Assembly: GCA_023055505.1 (NCBI GenBank)
Contig: JALIRH010000002.1
Span: 17,752,937 to 17,816,936 of the forward strand
Length of the DNA stretch: 64,000 nucleotides
From: Callipepla californica brunnescens
Taxonomy: Eukaryota > Chordata > Aves > Galliformes > Odontophoridae
Direction of reading: 5' to 3'
The position numbers and the translations under genes were made by a program. The notes below the pieces were generated by a model, which was given only the letters and a program-made list of their open reading frames with translations, did not search any database and was not told the DNA's origin. Shown one piece after another: positions 12,874-25,582 of this stretch; the stretch's first letter is position 1; every line of letters starts with the position of its first letter.

Positions 12874-15326
12874 CAAGCTGAGGCTCAAGATAAGTTACAA
12901 GTAATAATACAACTGAAGGTTAATAGCAGAGCCAGAAGAAGGCCAGACAGAGAAACACAGGTAGAAACCAAATGGTATAGTCTCTAAAGATGCTGAAATT
13001 AAGCTGAATAAGTAGTAATACAAATACACCTGTGCAAATCCACTCTCCAAGACAATAGTCTGTTCACCAACATATCTGCACAAACAAGGTTTGGACACTA
13101 TGACCACTTCCTCTTCTTCTGAGTACAAAGGAAAATAAATGAATGTGAAAAGTGATGGGTGTACCTAGGCCACAGAACACTCATGAGATTCCTGTATAAA
13201 AGTCACTGGTCTCCTGACACACTGAAGCATCTAGACTTGAAAGACTCCCAGTGAGAGTGAAAGCGCCATGTCTATGGTAGATGCATCACTGACTGATAAT
13301 TTGCCAGTGTTTAAGATATAAAGTGTGTAATTTCATCATCAGAAGGCATCAAAAAGCCCTAGCATTATGCCTCTGGTCTTGCCAACCCTTTTCTGTGGGG
13401 TTGGAGACCTTCCTACTAGAAGTCTTGCTCCTAAGTAGGCCAGCTCTGAAAATCTGAAAGGGAAACCCTGGACCTGTTGGGATCACATGTAAAATACTTC
13501 AGCAAAACAGATCTTATTAACCTTCAGTGTGTTCCATCCTCTTTTTCTTTCAGTGTCTATTCAGTTGTATGTCTCTGGAGAAACCTCAGGAGGCAGAGCT
13601 CCCCCTCTAACCTGTTCTGCATGCTACTGTGTGGTGCTGTCACTTTGCTCTTGGCTGGCCTCTGGGTATCCATAGGACTCAAAGAAACCTTTATTATGTG
13701 TTCACATTTTTCTTAAATGATGGCATGCACACTGTTTTAGGCTAGAGTTCATGTTACAAAACCAATCTATTAAAATCTATCTGAGCCTGCCAGGGTAGCA
13801 GTGATTACTGCAGTTCTTATATAAGACAGACCTCCTTTAGCACGGTATCCTGTACAACCCCATATCCTACTGGTATTACTGGAACTGACTTAAAAAAGTG
13901 GAGATCTTAGCTGAAGTGACATTCTTTTCTTCATCATTTCTCTGGGTTGGGTGACACTTCAGAGTTTTGCCTCACTCTCAAGTGTCCTCCGTGTATGTTG
14001 ATTGCATACAGGGCCTGGTATTTCCAGGTATTTGCTTCCAAACTGGAAGCCTATCAGACACTCATGTCAAAATGTAATCAGATTAGAAACTTCGTTCACC
14101 ACTGCTTTACTTCTGTCTTCTAACTCTTCTCAGAAGTACTTTTCTTCTGAGGGAAAAGTACTCATCTTCTCAAGCTCATCATCTCATGCTTTGGAAAAGG
14201 GGAGGTGGGAGTTAGTGCTCCAGTGCAGGGAGCTAGAGGAGGTGTTGGTATATTTGCTGTTGTAGCATATAGAGAATGGATAACCCTAGATTAGGTATTT
14301 ATGTAACTGATGCAGTGCTGAATAGAGAGCCTTGTGCTAGGGCAAGAGGAGAGCCAATATCTAATGGGGATCAACAGCCACAAAATCTGTCCAGTGTAAA
14401 ACCTGGAACAACTCTTCTCACAGGAACACCCATCAGAAGGATACAGTGTGCCTATATATATCTGTGGGATACCAATAGTTAGATCATTTTTTCTCCCTGT
14501 CCCAGTTTTTCAGGGGGTGGAACATTTGGCAGAGGGTTCTTCTCAGATACTACACCAGTGCTGACTATAACGCACAGTGATGATGAAAAATAATTGGAGG
14601 ACAGGTCATGTCCTTCAGCTTCTGGTGCCCTCATATCACTCAAGAGGCTAAGAGTCCTTCCAGCTCCACTTCACTGGCAATTCATTAGTCACTTTTGATG
14701 CCTTTATTTTAGTGTTTACCGAGACATTAAAAACACTGATAAAAAACTCAGCGCCGGCTACATGCTGATCACCATCTAACTCAGCCATGCCTGTCATCTG
14801 CGGAGATCTTGAGGGATCTATAGAGTTTCACATTCCCAGTAAGCCTCCTGGAGATGAAATCTTCTATCAATAAAAGAAAGTTCCAGCAAAGGCACAGTGG
14901 GAAATGACTGCATCACAGCTTCCTCCAGCTTGCTTCTCCCCCTGCAGAGCTTTGGGTAATAGCTCGTCCTAAAACACATTCAGTTTTGTTCATTTCCAGG
15001 GGAGATGATGTATGGGATTTTGCTTAATTTGACAATGGCCCATTGTGAGGCCTTGCAAGGCAGACACTTATCCCTTAACTTTCTTTTCTGCTTGAATTGG
15101 GAGCCGTTTCCTTCCAATTTGCCTTTTCTTTACTTTTCCTACTTGGCCTCAATCCAAAACAACCCTGTCTATTTATATTAATATAGATACATAGATAAAT
15201 ACATATATATTTCATTTCATTTCATTTTTCAGAGAAGAGTTCATCTTGAACAGCTCAAACTGCATTCATAGTACCATGTAGTCAGTAAATAATAGCATCG
15301 TTAAAAAATCAAACAAACAAGCAAAA

Positions 15327-15345
15327 ACAACAACAACAACAACAA
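15327..15345. repeat. (CAA)n microsatellite
   Basis: About six CAA units, preceded by AAAC-type low complexity. Confidence 0.9.
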
Positions 15346-15985
15346 TACATTAGGGCCTAAGGGAACTGGAAGAAGAAAGAAACTTGAGAAAGAAAGAGGA
15401 TGTCCATTACAGACTCATAAACACGATCTTTAGAAAATTTCTTTTCACTGTTTTTTGTCATCCTTACAGACTGCAGACCTGCAGCAAGATTAAAGCTAGC
15501 CTGGGCGACCATATGAATATGTGTTGGACCATAGCCCCTCATTCCACCTGGGTTTGACTGTACCCCTGATAAATGCTTCAAATGTAAGTATCTCTTGGTA
15601 GAACAAGATATCTCTTGGAAGAACAGTGATATCTCTTGGTAGAACAGTGCAGGATAATCCAACTTGCCAGAAGAGTGTGTGCTTGTCTCTGACACTTGGA
15701 GATCAGCTTCAGCCTTGGAACACAAGTAATTGCACCCCTTCCATAAATTACTTAGGGGTAGTTATTTTATCTAGGTCAACTGGAAAACAAAACAAAACAA
15801 AGCAAACACATAAAAATAAAACAACCATAAAACAAAGACTTGCATGTTGGCTTATTAATTTTAACTATTTAAATGCTTATGGAAAAAAATGATGGGTGTT
15901 CAACTAGACTAGACAACACCTGGCCATGGGATGGAGATAAATGAGTTAAATCACTTAGGTTTTTTTGGTTGTTGTTTCTTTTTTT

Positions 15986-16004
15986 TATTATTATTATTAT
16001 TATG
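15986..16004. repeat. (TTA)n microsatellite
   Basis: About six ATT/TTA units following a T run. Confidence 0.9.
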
Positions 16005-16250
16005 ATTTTAATTTTTCCTTAGGCTTTAATTACTTTGCTTACTTCATTCATGTCATTCTTCTTGTGATTATTCATGCTTAGTCTCTTTTCTTTTGTGAAC
16101 TCATACAAGAAAGACCAACTTCAGTAAGATAAATATTTGGCCACAACGGCAGACTTCTGGGAAAGCTAAAAACAGCCACAGTCCTATTGTGTATTGCTCC
16201 TGAAGCAGCTCCTCAGCAATCTGGTTGGTTCTTATCCCTCCTGTAGACTG

Positions 16251-16283
16251 CTGTGTGTATGTGTTTGTGTGTGTGTGTGTGCA
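16251..16283. repeat. (GT)n microsatellite, interrupted
   Basis: GT repeats with one A and one TT interruption, then a pure run of about eight units. Confidence 0.9.
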
Positions 16284-19200
16284 GAATACATGCTGTTGTC
16301 CTTTCTAGAACCACCTCCAGCAGCCACACCTCCCGTGTCTTCTGTGCTGGCAGCAACAAACTGTGGCTTTTCAACATCTCCCAAGTATTTCATTTAACTT
16401 CATGTAATGCCTAGGTTCTCCCTGGGCAGGTAATAAATTACCCTCTTATCATAAGGGCCAAAATCTCCAGTTTTGCTCTCAGTGCTGAGGAGCCTAGCTG
16501 TCTTACAACAGCTTTTTGTTCCCGAAGTTCTTGTTGAATTCAACCTTTATCCCTTAACAGTTCCTGCATTTATTTAAGGATTTATTTAAGGACACATGAA
16601 TTAAAAGAACAGGCTTAAATATCTGGCAACATGTTCCCAACTTGAAAAGGATTGATCTATCCTTTGATCATCCACTTGAATTCCTATCTTGTTCTATATC
16701 ACCAAGCGTGCTCTTGGGCAGGAATGCCAGGCCATGCCCTAAAGCCCTGGCTTACACCATGTGGGCTATGCCATCATTGATACAGACCCTGCTGTGCTTT
16801 TAACTTGTGCCAGACAGTGCTCTTCGAGGCAATGCTTTGAGGGTAGCATGAATCAGTGCTTGCTCCCAACAGCTTGGTTGAGGCAATTTTATTTAAGGAA
16901 GAAGGGAAGGGAAGAGGGAAAAAGAGTCTGGAAAAGAGAAGACTAAATAGCCATGGTATTTGTTCCCTGTGCCCACAAACTGGCAGATGTGACCTGACTG
17001 AATGAGGTCCAGAGCCTGCAATGAGGCGGGGACACTGGGATGATGATTTCACAGGGCTCTATCAGCCAGGTGACATCTGGTTTGTCTTCAAGTGGAACTC
17101 AAGTTGCTGTCTGAGAGCAGAAATAGGTCCAAACTGACGCCATGATCTGTCACCATGGCTGAGGTCTGACTCATTGTTAGACCAAAATTCTGAGGTTTGT
17201 TTCTGAGAGTAATGGAGTTCTCTGGTGGAGAGAATAGCATCAGTGGGTAAATTTCCCCCTTCTTCACCTTTTTACCATCACCGCATTTAAATTGTCTGTC
17301 TTGGAAGAGACAGGGTCTTGGAAGAGAGATTTTTCCGAGATGATTTCTGGGAGCAGTCAGTTCTGAATGAAGTAAGCACTGATTCTTCTTCCTTTATGTA
17401 TGTTATCCAAAGGGCGGCACTGTGATTTCAGAAACTATTTGCATATGGTCTGCCTTGCAAGCTGAATTGCCTTGGGCCTCCTTTGTAGCTGATGGTGAAA
17501 GGTGCTCAAAATGACTTTCCAGAGGATCCCAAATTAGAAATACCCTGGAGGGCCTGCTGTCTCTTTCCATTGAATACAATTAAATAGGCTCTTAATTTTG
17601 GCCCTCTGAATTTCACCTAAATTAGAGGTCTTAAGACAGCCTGAGTATCCATCTGAGGCTGTACGTGTGGCTTGCTGAACTGCATTGACACCCAGCTGTC
17701 ACAATTAAGTTTGTTAATCAACACTGATTAGGAACGCAAAGCTGCCGAGGGAGGGAGAGAGAAAACTATATGCCAGATTATTCTGAATCTGTTATCGAAG
17801 GCATCTGCTCACATTTTAATTATAAATCAGACACGTATTAGACATGGAAAGGTCATGCTGAGAAAGATTGGCCTTGCTCTCAGTTTGTGGATCATCCTAA
17901 AGGAAAACTATGCCTAAGCAGGTAAAGAAAATAATTGCTACACAAAATAAGTTCTTAGTTACCCGATTGCTCTACAGATATTGTGAACTTTATTGATACC
18001 TCACTATGAAAATTCAGAACAAGAATTCCTGGGTTAGAAATGGACATACGTAGCTCACAGAAATCAGTAATCTGAAGTGGGGGTTCTCTTCTTTTTACAT
18101 CCTACTGAAACATTCAGAGCTAAGAGCTGTGCCAACAGCTTTTTAATTTGTCTGAAGTTCTTCCTCTGTGCTGGCAGGAACATGTGACCTCTGTATCTTT
18201 GCTCAGCATGTCCATCCCTAGCACCTGGCTTCTGTTTTGGGAACGTATTAGAGTCATGGTTTTAAACTAATTTGGTGTCTTGGCCTTCATGTAACCCAAA
18301 CATTTCTTGGCTTACTCTGAGATCTGCTTTTCCTAGCTCCCTTTGTGTTCCAACAGCCAAACTGGTCCAGTACATACATGAAAATACCTTTTATCCTGCT
18401 TTTATCTTTGCCAGTAAGGAGTAAATTATCTATGCAGTAGCATCATAGTACTCCAGGACCACTCCTAGAGAGCCAGAGCTGCTGCCCTTCAGGCAGTTGT
18501 GCCTGGACTGCTGAAGCATTGTGGAGAACAGGGCTCCTTTGTGCACATGGCCCTGTAAATACCTGCACTGATGCCTGAGGCAGATGGTTGCCAAGGCTCC
18601 TGCAAGCTCAAGGTTGCAGATTTGAGAATAAGCAGGACTTAAAGCCAAAATGTCGAAACAGATAATCACAGCTCAGAAGCTGGTACGGAATCAGAGTATG
18701 GACTGAAAAATTGTTATGTAAAGAAAATCTAAGTCTTTGGGTCACTGCCAGTGTGTGATAGGCCATAAGAAGGAACGTGAAATGTCACCAGGCTTATTAA
18801 CCCAGTTGCCTCCCATATGAGCAGCGCTCTGGTCCCTGGGGGTGGGGCCTGCAATAATTGACTCTTCCCCATCTTCAGGGCAGCTGCCTACCACTATTCA
18901 CTATTCAGCAGCTGAGTTCTAATTAACCAGACACAAGCCAGGGGATCAATAAAATATCTTCTCCACTGTTATAATGACAATTTCACAATTCTACTTCATC
19001 CCTCACTCTTCTCTAAATCTGCTATTTCTTCTCTTTGAGAGGGTAGTAATTTTGTTAGCTATTCTCACTCAGACTAGGTTGACATTCAATGGCAAGCATA
19101 ATACTAGCCTTTCTCCTCATGTGTTGGGTGCTCTATTCACATAGCAGGATGGTTTGTTGAGTTTTGGCCTAGTAAGTGTCGTGCACTTTCTGCTGAGTTG

Positions 19201-20473
19201 TAATGTTCTTTTGTTTCTGTGTGACCTTGTGTCAGATACAAAATTGCTCAGTTTGGAAAAAAACTTCATGATGTTCAAGCTGTACTACAATGTATTTCGG
19301 GTCATTCATCCCCTATGATTTAATTACTCAGTGTGGGCTCCTCTTCCTCACTGGAGCTGGGCTGAGCGGTAACCTGACAGTGTGGTGTGTCAGTTCCGAA
19401 AAATTGATTCCCTACCATTTCCTCCCTCATCCATCATCGGCTGCCTGCAGCCCTCAGATCTGATAATTCCACAGGAATTTCAGATATAACTTGCTAACGA
19501 AGGACCACTGAGTCTTTGCTCTTATTTCTGGCTGCCAAGACAGTTCTGCTTCTCCTAGGTACAGCCACTGCACAATTAGCTATTCAGCTCAGGGCAGTCA
19601 TCGCTCTTTCTGCCTTTGTAGACAATGGGAAGAAAGGGAGAGAAATTGATCTCTCCAGAGCCCTTCATTCCATTCTAAATGAGACATCTAAAATGGGTAG
19701 GTATGAAGCCAGTAATTTCAGAAATATGATTTATCTTTGGTCTTAGTAGCATAAAGCTTTATTTTTTGCCAGCTAAAGCCAACTCCAATGAATCTATCCT
19801 TGAATGTGAGCCGTTCTTGTCTGGGAAAATGTGTATTTTCTTTGTCCCCAGCTGTTCCCTTTTGATGAAGGTTCACTACAGATGCTTACCAAGGAGGGGA
19901 CAGAGAGGGCAGGCACACTTGGAAGATTAATCTGAGACCTTTAGCTCTGTGTCTGCCTTTTGCTGCCTGGGTGACAGGGAGGGAAGCCTTAATCTGAGGT
20001 ATGAGCTAACAGAAGAAATGTGAACTGCAATAAGCCTCCCCCCTAATTTTGTGAGGAAGCTGTGAAAACTAGTACATTACTAACTTTTGTGTCGTGAATG
20101 AACATTGGTAGTCAACCTTCTATATAAGAATGTTTATATTTTAGTGTTGAAAAGTTACCAGTATCTGTTTGATAGCAGTAAGCAGCCTTGGCAACTGTGT
20201 AGGCCCCATGTTGGTCAACACATGGTGGTCCCACACACCTCATGAGCCTTGGAGACCTGCAGCAAAGGTGTGGAAGAGGAAAAGCCCCACTCATAGGGTG
20301 TTTGTGTTTTAGTACGCTTCTGTTACAAGAACTTCTGAGAATAACAGAAGAGAATCTGAGAATCCATCACCTGAGCCAACTTTGGAATCCATGAGCATGA
20401 GAAAAGCCCCTCACAAGGACTGCAAAGAAGTCTTGTTTGAAATGATGATGGGGGTGGATTCTTTTTTGTAGCA

Positions 20474-20736
20474 AGAAAGGAATGGGCAACAGGCAGAACC
20501 TGGAATGTGGGGAGCTCCATACTAACATGAGGAAGAACTTCTTCACTTTTGGAGTGATGGAGCACTGGAGCAGGCTGCTCAGAGAGGTTGCAGAGTGTCC
20601 TCTGGAGATATTTAAGACCTGTCTGGACACCTACCTGTGCAACCTGCTTAGGGAACTGCTGTAGCAGGGGGTGGGACTTGTTGATCTCTAGAGGTCTCCT
20701 TCAGCCCCTACGGTTCTGTGATTCTGTGAAATTCAG
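20474..20736 (+). mobile_element. CR1 LINE 3' fragment
   Basis: Forward copy covering the end of ORF2 and the 3'UTR ('atgaggaagaacttcttcac', 'gagcactggagcagg', 'gatctctagaggtc'), ending in the terminal 'gttctgtgattctgtg' repeat. It lies about 540 bp past the inferred RIMS2 poly(A) site. Confidence 0.85.
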
Positions 20737-21254
20737 TAGAAGGGTTGATGGGGAAAGCAGCAAGCCACCTCACAGAATTGTCCAAAGATGTAAAGAACTT
20801 TTTAGAAAAAAAAATAGTATACTGCAGATGGTTTTGGCCTGTATGTTCCCATGAGTTTTCAAGGCATAGATCTCTAACTTAGGAGCCGTGCTTGAGTTAT
20901 GTCAAAATCCCAGCAAGAACTGGGACACTGCTGACACTGCTTCGAGGCAGGCAGAGAGAAAAGCCACCACTCCCACCATCCCCACCTCCAACTTGGGCCA
21001 GACTATAGCCATCCACACACAGCAGCCATCTTGCCTAGATGTCAATTTGATCACACCAACCCAAGCAGCCACCTGGACTGCAGCCACCCCGCCTCCAGGC
21101 TGCACATTACCCGCATGGCACAGCTGCTCGCACATGGGACAGTCCCAGCCTACAGCATCATGGTGACACCCAAGCCTGAGTGTGGCCTTGCAGCCAGGGT
21201 CAGACAGCTTATGGGGTCTGACAGGTCCTGACAGCTTACGGCTGTCACAGTGAG
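20737..21254. other. Intergenic spacer with a GC-richer patch
   Basis: Bases 20890-21250 are richer in C and G than the surroundings, with repeated CAGCCA/CCACC words and two GACAGCTTA copies near 21210 and 21230. No repeat family or gene was recognised. Confidence 0.45.
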
Positions 21255-21302
21255 AAAAAAAAACAGTGCTGCACGCAAGTTCTGTAAAGAAAATGTTTTA
21301 TT
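21255..21302 (-). terminator. RIMS2: RIMS2 distal polyadenylation signal and downstream U-run
   Basis: On the minus strand a canonical AATAAA (21302-21297) is followed about 35 nt later by a run of nine U (21263-21255) and then GU-containing sequence. This is the usual arrangement of signal, cleavage site and downstream element. Cleavage would fall near 21275-21285. It is the last strong signal before the intergenic patch and the CR1 copy at 20.5-20.7 kb. Confidence 0.65.
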
Positions 21303-24010
21303 TAAAGTGTTAAATACCATCACCAGAATGAGTTCGATTTACATTAGTTGGTGTTCATTACAGGCCTAATCTGCCCTTTTTTTTACCCCCCAACTGTAAT
21401 TCCTTTTAACTTTTTAAAACATAGTATGTACAAGACAGCAGTGATCACTGGAGTAGTGCTATTTACATGACTAAACCATAAGTAGAGTTGCAGACGTGTG
21501 AAAATAAAATAAAAAAAAAATACATTACTTCTTTTGTTTTGTTTTTAAATAAATACTGCATAATGACAGGTATGTACAAACCTTCCATGCATCGTGTCCT
21601 TGATTTTAAAATTCGAAATAATTTGTATAGGACAATGAACACAGCGACGTGTGCGCACATCTCACAGTATCAGGAAAATGGTTATGCATTTTTCTTTTAC
21701 CCTAGGGAATATTGTAGACTGCATGTTGATAGTATTTATTTGCTGCTGGTAGACAGGTGTCTAAATCATTCCAATAAATATAATTTTACCAGTCTGCTCA
21801 TTAACTTAACAGCAATCCATTATATAAACTCTGAAGACAAGACACAATCTCAATTTGTATGATATTGCACAAAGTAAAAGGCAATTTAAGTGATTCTATT
21901 ATTACTTTTGCCCTCTAACGAGGCGTGTACGATTTCTCAATGGGAAACATGAATAGATTTTCAAATAAAATCAGAATAATTCTGTGTGGCCTGAAAGGTA
22001 AATGTAAGGTGTATTTCAAAAATTATTGCAAGGTTTCAATATTAAACCTTAAGTACGTAATAAAGGCATACAAAGACCCAGGAAAAAAGGGACGTTTTAT
22101 TATTAAATGTTAGCCAGTTACATTCCCTTTAAATCATGTAATTTAATGAGAAGCTTGAACTTGCAGCACCACCCAATGGCAGTTACTGTCTGCTACAAAA
22201 ACCAGGATTTTGGAGATCTGTTGACTGCAATGAGGGATCTGGCAATGGTGTCAAATAACTGCCTGAGAGGTACCCATAAGCTTACTTTAAGGCTATTCAC
22301 GAACCGAAGCTTGACGTTTTCAGACTGATATTACCTAATTATCTCTTTGCCAACACAAATGTAGTTTATGAAAACTGAACTTTACAGCAGAACTGTAAGA
22401 ACCAGTGATCTCGGTGGCTTTTATAATCTCAAGATTGTAGCAATTAATTTGGTTTAGTGCAAATAAAACTGTTTAACTCCTAAAAATCTATGATCGACTT
22501 CATTTTTCCTCTTTCCAAAACCTTCAGAAATGATACTTCAACCCTTGAATGAATGATGCTGGTGCTGAAAACAAATTTATTGAAGACATCTTACAATGGC
22601 CACATGAATCCAGTATTTTGCTGTAGAATTCAATTTGAAGGTGAGAAAAAATGAAAGTAAGTTACCATGCACTGTACAATAAATTGCAAAAAGTTCAAAT
22701 ATCTTTTTTTTTTTTATCAAATACATGCTGAATTACATTAATGTACTCCCAAGCCATGTTGCAAAATCCTTTTCAACATGCTTGAAAAAAAGTAAGTTCT
22801 TAAACAATATTTTTCTCAAATAATTCAGAAACGCAGAACAATCTGCAATCCTCATCCAAATACGGGGCATAAGAGAGTAGTAAGTCAAAAGGGAGCCATT
22901 TTAGAATATGATGATCATCCTGGGAGGTGGTGGGGGGAGGGGGAAGAGCAAAAGGAAGAAGGGAGACTGGAAGGAGAGAAAGGAGGAGAAAAGAAGTGTA
23001 CAATTTGCACATTATGTTGAACTTTACAAGGCTTGTACCTTTTACATTTAAATAAATTTAATATATTACACTTATTTCTTGTCACATAAACAGAATTTTA
23101 AATATTTGCTAGAAATTATTTTTTATTTTTAATATACGTCTGCAAAAATACAGACCATGACTGGTTTAAAGAATGATAAACGTGGTGTGTCTTTGTATCA
23201 CCCTGTTGCATTCTCTTCCCTTTAAAACCATGCACTAGTGAAATTTATTTTTAAAAATAATATAAACTGTTGAAAATGGCTGATTTATTCTTTTGTTTTT
23301 TGCAAGTTGCAGCCCCAAGAAAATAATTTAAGTGTTCAGCTAAATCTGTGTCCATGCAAAAAAGTTTCTTTAATTTCATACAGTACAGTATATCCACAGA
23401 ATTTTATTTTTCAAAGTCCATCATATCTGGGGGTTCACTGTATCTATAGCTGGATGTATCGAAGCCTGCCACTTTTAAGTCTTGAACCTTTCTGGTGTGA
23501 AGAGTTTTCAGATCTCAAGTAACTGTTTCAAATGACAGTTGACTTCTCCAGCATCCTTTACATTCTTCTTTTCTTCTGATGTCTGCAATTTCACCAACTT
23601 GGAACATGGCTTCACGGGAGGGTAACTCCGTTTCTGTGGCATAACCAAGCTTGAGGAGGGGAGGGCAGATAAAGAAACAGGAGCAACAAAATAGATATGC
23701 CATTGAAAAGGACTTTTGTTGCATGAAACAGATTGATTCTTTTAGTTTAGTCCATGGCTTCAGATTGGACCAAAACTGAGTGTCCCTGAACTCCAAAACC
23801 TATCAGTTCCTCATGACTTCAGTCCTTCACCTGAGGGCCTTCTGTAGGGCACAATGTGTGCAACTTCCTTGAGAACACAGGATCGCGTTGTAGCCCTAGA
23901 AACAGGCTCAGAAGACACAACATTAAGCATGCAGTGTTACCAGGGTTTGCGACCTGTAATTTATGTTTTTTTTTGTAACGCTGGTTGCTATGACAACAGT
24001 TTCACAGCTG
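21280..24010 (-). other. RIMS2: RIMS2 3' untranslated region
   Basis: About 2.7 kb of AT-rich sequence without CR1 insertions separates the stop codon from a good polyadenylation signal at 21302-21297. The lack of repeats contrasts with both flanks and suits a constrained UTR. On the transcript strand there are several other AATAAA motifs (near 23408-23403, 23289-23284, 23249-23244, 22581-22576, 22101-22096 and 21740-21735), so shorter 3' ends are possible. A Pumilio-type TGTAAATA element lies at 21467-21460. A pyrimidine tract of about 75 nt lies at 22996-22920. The extent is inferred from signals, not from transcripts. Confidence 0.75.
21460..21467 (-). promoter_or_regulatory. Pumilio-type element in the RIMS2 3'UTR
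   Basis: On the transcript strand the octamer is TGTAAATA, the core recognised by Pumilio-family RNA-binding proteins, about 160 nt upstream of the distal poly(A) signal. Neuronal mRNAs are common Pumilio targets, but an octamer can occur by chance in AT-rich sequence. Confidence 0.35.
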
Positions 24011-24229
24011 CTATGAGCGAGCATATGAAGGTCCCGTTGAACTTTCAAGAGATGATTGGGAAGCTCTTCTGGTGAGAGGAGCTAAAGTTGGGTCTACTAG
24101 GGAAGAAGGAGGGAAGAGTTTGAACCACCCAATCACCATGTTGGACAGGTCCAGTTCATCTAAAAGTATCTGTGCCACTCCCATAAAGGATTTGTGATCC
24201 ATACGTCCATAGTCTCCCCAGACGATTAT
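24011..24229 (-). CDS. RIMS2: RIMS2 terminal coding exon: end of C2B, C-terminal tail and stop
   Basis: This 219-nt segment encodes residues 210-281 and a TAG stop at 24013-24011. It begins IIVWGDYGRMDHKSFMGVAQ, which closes the C2B sandwich; the loop holds WGDYGRMDHK where calcium-binding domains have a DxD pattern. ILLDELDLSNMVIGWFKLFP forms the last strands, and the tail LVDPTLAPLTRRASQSSLES then STGPSYARS is the Ser-rich RIM C-terminus. Mammalian RIM2 ends GPSYSRS in my memory and RIM1 GPPCIRS, which is the main reason for choosing RIMS2. The acceptor is GCTAACAG ending at 24230. The exon continues into the long 3'UTR. Confidence 0.96.
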   Translation of the reverse strand: MIVWGDYGRMDHKSFMGVAQILLDELDLSNMVIGWFKLFPPSSLVDPTLAPLTRRASQSSLESSTGPSYARS

Positions 24230-24673
24230 CTGTTAGCAACGGAAATACACAAAAACAGAAATAAATCAGTATCAATGACAAGAACTTACTTGATTCTTCA
24301 AATGCTTCCTCTTATTTCATTATATGTAGAAAGGTATGAACTGTTCCACTGCTGATACAGGTCAGTTCAGAATATATTGCCAAGATGCAGTGGCAGAAAT
24401 GAGACGGGAAATAACTGAGTAGTTATCCATAACACCAAAGAAAGCCCAGTGAGATAAGAAGCCCACATAGTAGAGGCAAAATAATCTACAGGTAACTTTT
24501 GCCTAGCACTTTCTACTCACTAATCATCAGTAGGTGTTACTGTGGCATTTCTGTACTCAACAAGCCTTTGAAATAGTAAAACTTGCCAAATGAAGCATGA
24601 AAGATTTTTGTAAATTGCTCAGTGAGAACTGAACAGGAGATGTTCTCAGGTTAAGAATAGCAATGCAAATCAC
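24230..24673 (-). other. RIMS2: RIMS2 intron 5 (gamma numbering)
   Basis: A 444-bp phase-0 intron with GTGATT donor and CTAACAG acceptor. No repeat was identified. Confidence 0.93.
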
Positions 24674-24813
24674 CTGTAAAACTTTTCCTTGGGGACTTTC
24701 TTCAAATGATAGAAGTTGCTGATAAAGTGGTTCCAGCGTTTTTCTTGCTACCTTTGTCTTCTTTTTGGCTATGCAGACTCCATTTTCTAATAGATACACC
24801 TTTACATACGGTG
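24674..24813 (-). CDS. RIMS2: RIMS2 coding exon 5 of the gamma form: C2B core with polybasic strand
   Basis: This 140-nt exon completes Ala163 and encodes residues 164-209. It begins PYVKVYLLENGVCIAKKKTK, continues VARKTLEPLYQQLLSFEES and ends PQGKVLQ. The KKKTKVARK run is the polybasic strand typical of C2B domains and the likely surface for acidic phospholipid or protein contacts. The acceptor follows a clean pyrimidine tract (TTTCCTTCTCAG at 24825-24814) and the donor is CAG/GTGATT at 24673-24668. Glu in YLLENG matches RIM3 and RIM4 usage; mammalian RIM2 has Asp as I recall. The exon ends in phase 0. Confidence 0.96.
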
Positions 24814-25062
24814 CTGAGAAGGAAAGAAAAATAAGTCCAGATATTCGCATAACAGATGGAATATTCTATCTTCGTACACTGCCTTTTACTGGATGTATAC
24901 CTTGTTTGAACAAATCTCCACAACCAAGAGTAACCTTTGTTAACATGCACAGGAGCCCTGCATTTTCTTTACTTTTTCCCTTGTACCATTTTTTCCATAC
25001 TTTTTTTTTATGTCTTAGTTTCAGTAAAACAGTTCCAATTTTGACCTGGAAAAGTCACATAA

Positions 25063-25240
25063 TAGAATCATAGAATGGTTTTGGTCAGAAGGGACCTCTG
25101 AGATCACCTAGTTCTAACCCCCCAGCTATAGGCAGGGACACCTCCCTGTAGACCAGGTTGCTCAAAGCCCCATACAGCCTGGTCCTGAATGCCCCTGGGG
25201 AGGGGGCATCCACAATTTCACTGGGCAACCTGTATTCCGA
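25063..25240 (-). mobile_element. CR1 LINE 3'UTR fragment
   Basis: Inverted copy starting 'agaatcatagaatggtttt' and including 'aagggacctctgagatcacc' and 'gggcaacctgta'. It is truncated within the 3'UTR. Confidence 0.83.
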
Positions 25241-25582
25241 CATATGACTATACAGTACAGTATGCAAAATAGGCCTGTCAAGTAAATTAATGACTTGCAC
25301 TGACTTTGGTGAAATTTGGATCAATGTTCCAAATTGTTAATAATTTAAAATAATCTACAAGGTGAAAATTAGTGAAGAAAAGACTTTGACACAATTTCTA
25401 TTCTGGCAGAAAAGCTTGCTAAAAATATCAGCATGTTGTCCTTTTCACAGAATGTCATAGAACGTCAGATTATAAAATGAGGAATGAGTATCACCTAGCG
25501 GTCTACTTTTCAGAGTATTCCACAACTCTTGTTGATCCCCTCTATGATTCTTATATCATTTCTTCAATGTACCACTTCCTAA

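Larger units (their letters stand above)
12874..20473. other. Intergenic, simple repeats, possible conserved non-coding block
   Basis: No coding exon was recognised. Simple repeats are listed separately. Bases 17400-17950 hold closely spaced POU and homeodomain-type words and read like a conserved non-coding element, though conservation cannot be tested here. Confidence 0.5.

Noticed and set aside
13193..13200. TATAAAAG box on the plus strand
   Set aside because: A single TATA-like word in AT-rich DNA with no downstream gene; likely chance.
1..21254. Search for DCSTAMP, the gene expected next to RIMS2 in vertebrates
   Set aside because: None of its long membrane-protein exon is visible; it probably lies beyond the left edge of the window.
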